From: Planctomycetota bacterium
GTDB taxonomy: Bacteria; Planctomycetota; Planctomycetia; Planctomycetales; Planctomycetaceae
DNA: 14,090 bases
Assembly: GCA_024278285.1 (NCBI GenBank)
Contig: JAJRTM010000577.1
Coordinates: 1 to 14,090, forward strand
Reading direction: 5' to 3'
The notes beneath the pieces were generated by a model. It was not told where the DNA came from and searched no databases. It saw nothing but the letters and a program-made list of their open reading frames with translations. Each line of letters opens with the position of its first letter. Within the stretch, counting starts at the first letter, position 1. Both the position numbers and the translations under genes were made by a program. Shown piece by piece: positions 8,311 through 14,090 of this stretch.

Positions 8311-8316
8311 AAGGAG
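8311..8316 (+). promoter_or_regulatory. ribosome binding site of the 72-aa ORF
   Basis: A perfect AAGGAG lies eight bases before the ATG at 8325. It lies downstream of the alternative in-frame GTG at 8301, so the ATG is the chosen start. Confidence 0.8.
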
Positions 8317-8324
8317 TTAATTTG

Positions 8325-8543
8325 ATGAGGTTTAACGAACTGGAGAGAGAAGTAGTAAAGAAGCTGTATGGTGAAATTGCATTGTGTGTTGATTCTCTTC
8401 CATACACAGATGATTTTGAACACATGTATGAAGAATTCACCGCTTCTGTGTTTCGGAAATGGTCCAAGAATGAATTCTTTGTTGCCATGACATCCTTGCG
8501 GAAGAAAAAGGGTGGTTTGAAAAAAGTGATTTCAATAAACTAA
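8325..8543 (+). CDS. 72-aa orphan protein inside the cas operon, candidate CreT-like toxin
   Basis: This small ORF runs opposite to all cas genes, between cas5c and cas3. It has a perfect AAGGAG site. The product begins MRFNELEREVVKKLYGEIAL, looks mostly helical, is acidic in the middle (TDDFEHMYEEF) and ends with a basic tail (RKKKGGLKK). There is no signal peptide, membrane segment or recognised family. The first eight codons include AGG (codon 2) and AGA (codon 8), while its other two Arg codons are CGG. This is notable because the archaeal CreT RNA toxin works through early rare Arg codons, but it proves nothing. The stop at 8543 abuts the crRNA-like gene, whose guide matches this ORF's promoter. 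A toxin role is inferred from that layout; another Cas-regulated cargo, such as a regulator or anti-phage factor, is possible. Confidence 0.7.
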   Translation: MRFNELEREVVKKLYGEIALCVDSLPYTDDFEHMYEEFTASVFRKWSKNEFFVAMTSLRKKKGGLKKVISIN

Positions 8544-8614
8544 GTGTCGCTTCGGCGCGGATTGAAACTATTTATTTCGAGTTATGAGTAGGGCTACCGC
8601 CTTGCTCTTTTTTT
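8544..8614 (+). ncRNA. crRNA-like RNA (CreA/CreR-like): solitary degenerate repeat, short guide, terminator
   Basis: A lone repeat relative follows the 72-aa ORF. Its last 15 bases (8554-8568, GGCGCGGATTGAAAC) equal the 3' end of the array repeat on its transcribed strand, including the complete 11-nt handle CGGATTGAAAC (8558-8568). The 5' half has diverged to a small CGC-TTCG-GCG hairpin whose base is exactly where Cas5c would cut. Next come 17 guide bases (8569-8585) and then a terminator hairpin in place of a second repeat. The guide matches the promoter of the adjacent ORF behind a TTC PAM. This matches the known CreA or CreR design. Its own promoter is unclear: TTGAAA at 8517-8522 is a possible -35 but no good -10 follows. 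It may be processed from the ORF transcript. Confidence 0.88.
8586..8614 (+). terminator. rho-independent terminator of the crRNA-like RNA
   Basis: GAGTAGGGC (8586-8594), loop TACC, GCCTTGCTC (8599-8607), then seven T (8608-8614). Two of the nine pairs are G-T wobbles. It acts only on the plus strand: read on the minus strand no T-run follows. The T-run reaches into the cas3 stop codon (8613-8615). Confidence 0.88.
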
Positions 8615-10931
8615 ATTGAAGCAACTGCTCACCTCCCAATCTTCCTGTCTGTTGTGGCTTGAATCCGAGGTCATTGTCGTAGCAGCTTTCGTTAGTCAGT
8701 TCGAAATAGCCGGTTGGTTCTTCGCGATCATCCAGCAGTATTGAGATGTCGCCACCTGCCATTTGCTTGAAGTCGCGATCATTGACACCGATGGAGTAGC
8801 GTTGCAGTTTGCGTAACAGTTTTCTCTTTACTGAACCTGCTGCTTTGCGGTCTGGGTCTTGTAAACAGTTGCGGAATTTATCCAATAATTTGCGGGCAGT
8901 TTTATCAAACCGAATGAAGACTGGAGTCTGGTGGTCTTCGATCAGTTGGAATTCTCTTGCCACTTCACGAAATGCAAATTCCGGGATGCCTGCTTGCGAG
9001 AACAGAAAACGTTTGATGATTTCTTTTTTGTCCCAAAGATCGTTGTGTTGCCAGTAGTTCAAACGAAAATATTGTTCGATGGCAGCCGGCGAGAGCCAAC
9101 CCTGCTTGTGAATCGCAGAGGTTGGATCAGCAACAAGGGTTTGTGTGAGGCTGGCAGTTCGCCCCAGATAACCAAACGGCGTTGACCACTGATCCCCGTC
9201 CGGTTCAAAGACGTAAACGGTGGCAGTCTTCTGTTTCCCTTCCCGATTACAACGTCCTGCTGCCTGGGCAATGCTGTCCAGCCCGGCGATGGATCGAAAA
9301 ACAACCGGGAAATCGATATCGACCCCGGCTTCAATCAGTTGCGTACTGATCACCCTGCACGGTTGCCCTGCTTTCAAGCGTTTGCGGATTTCATCCAGTT
9401 TTTGTGTGCGATGAACAGCGCAAAGGTTTGTACTCAAGTGGAATAGCACATCTCCCTGACTTTCATCATCGGAGTTTTTGAGTTGCTCAAACAAACGAGC
9501 AGCATCTGGCTTGGAGTTGACGATGCAAAGAAAACTTTCATACGTTTTCATTTTTTCAATGAGTGTTTCCGGGCTGACGGCTCCCAGCGATTCGACTTCC
9601 GTACGTTTCATTTGTTGAGCAAGTTTTTCAGGTTGCGGAATAATTTCACGAACATTTTTGAGACCAATCGAAAAATTCTCCCGCTCGGTAATGGCAGGTT
9701 GCGTTGCGGTACACAACACAATCGTGCATCCGTAATTTGTCACCAGTTCCTGCAATGCCTTGAGACACGGTTCGAGAAATTCAATCGGGAGAGTTTGTGC
9801 TTCATCCAGAATAATGACCGAATTGACGATACGATGCAGTTTTCGGCAACGCGACGGCCTGGCGGCAAACAATGATTCAAGCAGTTGAACGTTCGTTGTT
9901 ACAATGAGTGGTGCATCCCAGTTTTCGGTTGCGAGCCTTGATGCGTAGATTGCTTTATCGGCTTGTGTTTCTTTTTTGTTATCATCTTCGCCGGGATCAA
10001 CATTGCAATGATGTTCCAGCACAATCGAATCGTCTTCATCTTGAAAAAGATTTCGAAAGACGGTCGCGGTCTGCTCGACAATACTTGTAAACGGAATCGC
10101 ATAAATAATGCGATCTTTGTTGTGAGTTTGGAGGTGCTTCAATGCAAACGCGAGACTCGAAAGCGTTTTGCCGCCGCCGGTGGGAACTGTCAACGAAAAA
10201 AAGCCCGGCTCACAATCAGTCTTCTGCAAACAGGCATCAAGAATCTCATTTCTTATTTTTCCAATCGGTGTCGTTTTTTGTAATCGTTGAAGTTCAGTTG
10301 TTAGTATTGCAGATAATTGATCCCACTGAGAAAATCTTTGTGGACGTAAATCGGTTTTATCGGGTGACATAAATTCTTCCGTCGCCAGATAATCGGCATC
10401 AACCAGGCACGAAAAAAGGAGACGTGTCCAAAAAGCAAGCTGAAACGCCCCGATTTTGGAATCTACTTTGATAGCAGGCCTCCCGGGCGGTTGCATTTGA
10501 TGAATTCGCGAGGGGATATCATCGAGTGAGATGCGGGTTGATTCATCTTGCAAACGCATCGTGAGACTCGATGCCCGTTTTCGCTCGGCATTTTGATCAC
10601 GATAATCGGGCAAGCCTGCATGATGCCCCAAAATGCAATAGGCAAGTAAATAAGCGAGCGGCTTCAACGCTTCAGGGAATTGCTCTATCGCGTGTTGAGC
10701 CCCGAAACTGGAATGGGTTACTTTGGTTGGCTCCCCTTTCAAATAGGCTTGAAATCGAGGATCGTACTTTCCCAAATCGTGCCAGTACCCAAGCAGGTTT
10801 GCCCAATCGGTTGCGTTCAGTTTTTCTGCGAATCCAATGGCATATTTTGCAACCAGATCGAGATGATCTTCCAGCGGTTCCCATTTTGATACCGGTTGGT
10901 TTTGTAAAGAGTGTCCGTAATATTTGGTCAT
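8613..10931 (-). CDS. cas3: Cas3, HD nuclease-helicase (type I-C)
   Basis: The 772-aa protein has an N-terminal HD nuclease domain (WHDLGK at 50-55, further histidines at 73, 80, 103 and 104) fused to an SF2 helicase. The helicase shows Walker [10 protein letters not shown] (248-256), Walker B/DExH box as DEAQ (376-379), TAT (408-410) and motif [13 protein letters not shown] (556-566). A C-terminal accessory region follows. Cas3 is recruited by Cascade to nick and degrade target DNA. Its ATG overlaps the stop of the WYL regulator by four bases, with no clear ribosome site of its own, so translation is probably coupled. The opposite-strand module separates it from cas5c, and any readthrough past cas3 would be antisense to that module. 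Confidence 0.97.
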   Translation of the reverse strand: MTKYYGHSLQNQPVSKWEPLEDHLDLVAKYAIGFAEKLNATDWANLLGYWHDLGKYDPRFQAYLKGEPTKVTHSSFGAQHAIEQFPEALKPLAYLLAYCILGHHAGLPDYRDQNAERKRASSLTMRLQDESTRISLDDIPSRIHQMQPPGRPAIKVDSKIGAFQLAFWTRLLFSCLVDADYLATEEFMSPDKTDLRPQRFSQWDQLSAILTTELQRLQKTTPIGKIRNEILDACLQKTDCEPGFFSLTVPTGGGKTLSSLAFALKHLQTHNKDRIIYAIPFTSIVEQTATVFRNLFQDEDDSIVLEHHCNVDPGEDDNKKETQADKAIYASRLATENWDAPLIVTTNVQLLESLFAARPSRCRKLHRIVNSVIILDEAQTLPIEFLEPCLKALQELVTNYGCTIVLCTATQPAITERENFSIGLKNVREIIPQPEKLAQQMKRTEVESLGAVSPETLIEKMKTYESFLCIVNSKPDAARLFEQLKNSDDESQGDVLFHLSTNLCAVHRTQKLDEIRKRLKAGQPCRVISTQLIEAGVDIDFPVVFRSIAGLDSIAQAAGRCNREGKQKTATVYVFEPDGDQWSTPFGYLGRTASLTQTLVADPTSAIHKQGWLSPAAIEQYFRLNYWQHNDLWDKKEIIKRFLFSQAGIPEFAFREVAREFQLIEDHQTPVFIRFDKTARKLLDKFRNCLQDPDRKAAGSVKRKLLRKLQRYSIGVNDRDFKQMAGGDISILLDDREEPTGYFELTNESCYDNDLGFKPQQTGRLGGEQLLQ

Positions 10932-11947
10932 GGGTGATTTATCGTGGTTGATTGTTTTTCATAACATGCCTTCATAGCAGTAATTTCTTCCTGAATACTT
11001 TCGACCAACTCGACTGGTTCAAGTACCATTGCGTGTTGTCCAAAACTGAGAATGAAGGAACGAAATTCTTCGAAGCTGGAAAGTAAATACTCAGCAATCA
11101 CTGAACCATCTTTTTGTCGCGACAGTTTTTGACTCGAATGAAACAATTTCTCTTCCAGAATACGAACCACTTGGGCAGAAAATAAAACACGGACGGTTTG
11201 AGGTTTGTGTTGATCGCCGAAGATGCCGAACGAATTTTCCAGAAACTGGGCCGCATCGAAATCATCAGGAACCTGGAATTTCATCAACCCGGATTGCACT
11301 TCGACATCGCTAATGCGATCGATTTTGAACGTACGAATTGATTGATGATCCGCCGACCAGGCGATTAAATAAAGCGCTCCCTTGTGGAACACCAACGCAT
11401 AGGGATGAATATCGTAGTAGGTGACCGGTTCTGTAGATCGCATCGATTGATACGTGAGCACCGTAATTCTGCAATCTTCAACCGCGACCATCAAATCATC
11501 AATCAGTTGAGCCCGCGAGGAGTAATCAACCATTTGGTTTTGCGTCAGATGCACCGATGAGGCGAGTTGATCTAAGTAATCAATCACATGTTCGCTTAAC
11601 GCAGAGCGAATTTTCCGGTAGGCCTGCTGCGACCCCTTCCAGAAAAAAGTCCCCGCAAAGGCTTCGAGGAATTGCCGTCCTAAATAAAGAGCGGCTGCTT
11701 CTTCCAGCGTGAAATGGAGTTGAGCAATTCCGGAATCATTTGCAAGACTCCAGAATTTCTTACCGTGATCTCTCTTCTGTTCTGTTAACGGAAATCCAAC
11801 AGATTTCAACAAACGAAGATCCCGAAGCAAAGTCCGGCTGGTCACTTCGGTTTCATCCACCATTTCCTGCAGCGTCACGCCATACTTTCGTGAAGAAAGC
11901 ATTTGCAGTAACCGCCACTGTCTCATCAATTGAGAAGATTCAGACAT
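10928..11947 (-). CDS. WYL-domain transcriptional regulator of the cas locus
   Basis: The 339-aa protein has an N-terminal winged helix (about 8-65; [25 protein letters not shown] as helix-turn-helix), a WYL domain (about 150-235; [12 protein letters not shown] and RTFKIDRI, with LYL in place of WYL) and a C-terminal WCX-like extension (about 245-325; [19 protein letters not shown]). WYL proteins are ligand-sensing regulators often found beside CRISPR-Cas loci and other defence genes; some repress and some activate. It is translationally coupled to cas3 through an ATGA overlap, so it probably controls its own operon and perhaps the divergent promoters near 8231-8307. No clear ribosome site or promoter was seen before its ATG. 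Confidence 0.92.
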   Translation of the reverse strand: MSESSQLMRQWRLLQMLSSRKYGVTLQEMVDETEVTSRTLLRDLRLLKSVGFPLTEQKRDHGKKFWSLANDSGIAQLHFTLEEAAALYLGRQFLEAFAGTFFWKGSQQAYRKIRSALSEHVIDYLDQLASSVHLTQNQMVDYSSRAQLIDDLMVAVEDCRITVLTYQSMRSTEPVTYYDIHPYALVFHKGALYLIAWSADHQSIRTFKIDRISDVEVQSGLMKFQVPDDFDAAQFLENSFGIFGDQHKPQTVRVLFSAQVVRILEEKLFHSSQKLSRQKDGSVIAEYLLSSFEEFRSFILSFGQHAMVLEPVELVESIQEEITAMKACYEKQSTTINHP

Positions 11948-12003
11948 CGATTGTCGCCATTCTGATGAAGGGTAACGAAAGCCCCAGACGTAAAGCCTAA
12001 CAA

Positions 12004-12020
12004 CGTACCCTGACAGTACG
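12004..12020. promoter_or_regulatory. short inverted repeat upstream of the WYL gene
   Basis: CGTAC (12004-12008), 7 nt, GTACG (12016-12020), about 57 bp before the regulator's ATG. It could be an autoregulatory operator, but arms this short also occur by chance. I see no other confident feature in 11948-12193. Confidence 0.25.
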
Positions 12021-12193
12021 CGTCACGGACTCTTTTGTCCAGTAGCCACTGGCTGTACCACCATTGTTATTTGGCGATACACAGGACGAAATCTGTTCTT
12101 GAATCTTTTCGCTTTGGCTAAATCGAGAGCATTTTCAACGTCTGCTAACATGTTGATGCCCAGAAAAACGAACTTTTCCAGATTCGGCGAGTA

Positions 12194-12439
12194 ATGATAG
12201 CACCAGAAATAATTAACTTGGCTGCTATCGGATATAGGGTTAACGCAGCATGGCGATGTCTGGAAATTAATGAGGAAAATGGTGATGTAAAAGCAATAGC
12301 CGCCAGGCTGGATACCCACCCCTGGCAACTGCTCAGCCGTGATCACGAAAGAGTAGTTGAACTTGCAAGCTCTTGCGAGACGATTGCCTGGCTCTCACTT
12401 GCGTTCAAACACGTCTATCAATCAGTAATACCGATTTAA
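12194..12439 (+). CDS. possible 81-aa hypothetical protein
   Basis: The plus-strand frame begins MIAPEIINLAAIGYRVNAAW, continues with DVKAIAARLDTHPWQLL and ends with LSLAFKHVYQSVIPI. It reads like a helical protein, but no family is recognised. The ribosome site is poor and the frame is open for about 15 codons upstream of the ATG (stop at 12146), so it may be the remnant of a longer gene. It converges on the recombinase and overlaps its stop by four bases. A 107-codon frame on the other strand (12023-12346) overlaps it and looks less protein-like. Confidence 0.35.
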   Translation: MIAPEIINLAAIGYRVNAAWRCLEINEENGDVKAIAARLDTHPWQLLSRDHERVVELASSCETIAWLSLAFKHVYQSVIPI

Positions 12440-14090
12440 TTTACTTCTTGTAATTTTTTCCGCGTTCGATTAACCGTGCTGCGCCCGCAGCCAACCTCAG
12501 CTGCAATATCTGCAGGCTTTTGCCCAGCCTGTAACTTTTCGCGGATTTTCTGGTATACCTCTTCTCCTAAATGCGAGTAGCTTGTACGAACAAGCTTTTG
12601 TCCATTTTCAACTACCTGAAGAATCTCAGCACGATGAGCATGGTGGTAGGCTCTACGGGCTGTCCCCATTGAAATGTTGAGCTGAGCCCCAATTTTTTTG
12701 AAAGACATTTTTCTATCATCTTTCAATGAGGCTACTTCGTCAGCATGCTCTAAATATTTACTCGCCTTACTGCCATTGCCTGTCTTTTTACCTGCTTTCC
12801 ATTTGGGGCGTTCTCCAGTTTTTGCGAAATGGACTATTTGGTTGGCATATTCCCAGCTCATTCCGTGTGCTGAGGCAATACTATCGATACTCATACCGTT
12901 TTCACTAAGCCGCAAGAACTCAGGAGCCAGCTTTTCGTATTTTGGAATATTTTCCAAAGGCACGGTAACTTCTTCGCCAGCTGCCTGCCCCCCTTTTTCA
13001 AGAACTATTGAATTAAGAACATCAGTTTGATGGGACATCATACTGACTATGCGAAATAAATCTGGAGTAAATCTGGCAACCCAGCGCATACGTTTCTTAC
13101 CCGGAATCGGCTCCTGTCGAATTGTAATTGGTCCCGTAAGAGTTCGAATTGCTTCAGCAGCCATCGGAATTTCTTCATTCAGAACACCCCGAAGTTTAGT
13201 GAGATAGACTTTGCATTGTTCCATCTCCAGTGGTTTTACATCTTTCTTGCGATTCTGACGCTCGGCCTCTCGAATTGTCGCTTGCAATGGTTGGAGCTTT
13301 TTCTGTAATTCTATAATCCGTTGATCATATACATCACATAGATCCTCGTTACCCTCTTTTTCAACGCGATGAATAAGCTTCGTGATTCTATTAATCAATT
13401 TTCGAGCTTCACTTTTCATCGGTGAAATATCAATCTGTGGTTTTTCTGCCTCGCTTTTCAAATACTCATTTGCTTTGGTAACAATATCTTCACGTACAGA
13501 CTCGGTAATGATATTATCCCTGAGGTAATTGAGTAGACATTTTTCGATGACCTCAGTGCTTTTCGAACTGGAAAGCTTACAATCATTAGCACGATGTGGA
13601 CCGTTCAGGCACCCCATTTGCTTGTATTTGTTTGTCGAGCGAGTCAGCTTCAGCTCCTCTCCACAATATCCGCAGAAAAGTGTTCCACTAAAAAGTGTCG
13701 TTGCAGATACTTGATTACGGCTTTGCTTCTTGCCGGTCAACGGACTTTTTGCTCGCATTTTGGCAAGTCTTTTGCGAGAATTCTTCCATAACTCGAGGGG
13801 AACTATTGCCAAATCGGGGTTATAACGTACTACCCATTCTGATCGAGGATTCTCTATCTTAACCTTTTTTTCTTTTTCATAGTCATATTCGTATCGGGTG
13901 CGATTCCAGATAAAGACACCAATTGCGGTGGGGTTTTTAAGCAGTTTTTTTATGGCTGATTCAGTCCATCTGTCCCACCCATCTACTTTGAATTGATTAA
14001 AGTGTTGGGTGATTTTGTAGGCAGACCAGTTTTTATTGATGAACAACTCATACATTAAAAGACGGAATTTCCGTGTTTCGGGATCGATAC
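12436..14090 (-). CDS. large serine recombinase, C-terminal part (5' end outside window)
   Basis: The frame stays open to the right window edge. The residues before the first internal Met read IDPETRKFRLL, the usual start of the Recombinase domain in large serine recombinases, so the catalytic Ser domain lies beyond 14090. Visible in order (numbered from the Met at 14055): Recombinase domain to about 100; zinc ribbon with Cys128, Cys131, Cys149 and Cys159; a coiled coil at about 212-280; then an unusual C-terminus with three helix-turn-helix-like segments (about 388-410, 450-475, 511-535). Such enzymes integrate or excise phages and genomic islands, or act as transposases. No att site or partner gene is visible. 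It suggests that a mobile element adjoins the cas locus. Confidence 0.9.
   Translation of the reverse strand, partial: IDPETRKFRLLMYELFINKNWSAYKITQHFNQFKVDGWDRWTESAIKKLLKNPTAIGVFIWNRTRYEYDYEKEKKVKIENPRSEWVVRYNPDLAIVPLELWKNSRKRLAKMRAKSPLTGKKQSRNQVSATTLFSGTLFCGYCGEELKLTRSTNKYKQMGCLNGPHRANDCKLSSSKSTEVIEKCLLNYLRDNIITESVREDIVTKANEYLKSEAEKPQIDISPMKSEARKLINRITKLIHRVEKEGNEDLCDVYDQRIIELQKKLQPLQATIREAERQNRKKDVKPLEMEQCKVYLTKLRGVLNEEIPMAAEAIRTLTGPITIRQEPIPGKKRMRWVARFTPDLFRIVSMMSHQTDVLNSIVLEKGGQAAGEEVTVPLENIPKYEKLAPEFLRLSENGMSIDSIASAHGMSWEYANQIVHFAKTGERPKWKAGKKTGNGSKASKYLEHADEVASLKDDRKMSFKKIGAQLNISMGTARRAYHHAHRAEILQVVENGQKLVRTSYSHLGEEVYQKIREKLQAGQKPADIAAEVGCGRSTVNRTRKKLQEVN

Noticed and set aside
8301..8324. 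GTG start for the small plus-strand ORF (MSIEGVNL...)
   Set aside because: The perfect AAGGAG lies after this GTG and serves the ATG at 8325.
9483..9875. 130-codon plus-strand frame opposite cas3
   Set aside because: Shadow of cas3; the cas3 reading has clear helicase motifs across the same bases.
12023..12346. 107-codon minus-strand frame upstream of the WYL gene
   Set aside because: Composition (many Cys, Phe and Tyr, no motif) looks unlike a real protein, it lacks a ribosome site, and it overlaps the more credible plus-strand frame.

Overview
The window holds a complete type I-C CRISPR-Cas locus. Every cas gene lies on the minus strand, and an opposite-strand module that looks like a Cas-controlled toxin/antitoxin-type or autorepression unit is embedded inside the operon. 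Base composition is roughly balanced by eye. Protein style and a recurrent GTGCCACTGCTGG palindrome suggest a planctomycete (Gimesia/Rubinisphaera-like), but this is impression, not proof.

Layout in cas transcription order, right to left. At the right edge (12436-14090) is a large serine recombinase whose N-terminus lies outside the window, followed by a weak small ORF (12194-12439). Next come a WYL-domain regulator (10928-11947) and cas3 (8613-10931), which overlap by ATGA. Then follows the opposite-strand module (8231-8614), then cas5c, cas8c with an internal in-frame cas11c start, and cas7c. A 301-bp MITE-like element (4366-4666 between TTAA sites) separates cas7c from cas4-cas1-cas2. After cas2 come a leader with a good promoter (1905-1933) and an array of 25 repeats and 24 spacers (178-1806). 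The array is transcribed on the minus strand, as shown by the Cas5-type hairpin and the 11-nt handle CGGATTGAAAC.

The most interesting element sits between cas3 and cas5c on the plus strand. A 72-codon ORF (8325-8543) with a strong ribosome site is followed at once by a lone degenerate CRISPR repeat (8544-8568). The repeat keeps the full handle and has a small UUCG hairpin. A 17-nt guide and a rho-independent terminator (8586-8614) follow. The guide and the first two terminator bases match 18 of 19 positions of 8239-8257, directly preceded by TTC, the usual type I-C PAM. That target lies across the -10 region of the ORF's own promoter and just downstream of the divergent promoter proposed for cas5c. 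This is the architecture expected of CreTA (a crRNA-like antitoxin that makes Cascade silence a toxin promoter) and/or CreR-type Cas autorepression.

How the parts work together: Cas1, Cas2 and Cas4 acquire spacers, Cas5c cuts the pre-crRNA, Cas5c/Cas8c/Cas11c/Cas7c form the surveillance complex, and Cas3 degrades targets. The embedded crRNA-like RNA would load the same complex to silence the 72-aa ORF and perhaps cas5c-cas8c-cas7c. Loss of the complex would then release the ORF, which would make the locus addictive if the product is toxic. The function of the ORF product is unknown.
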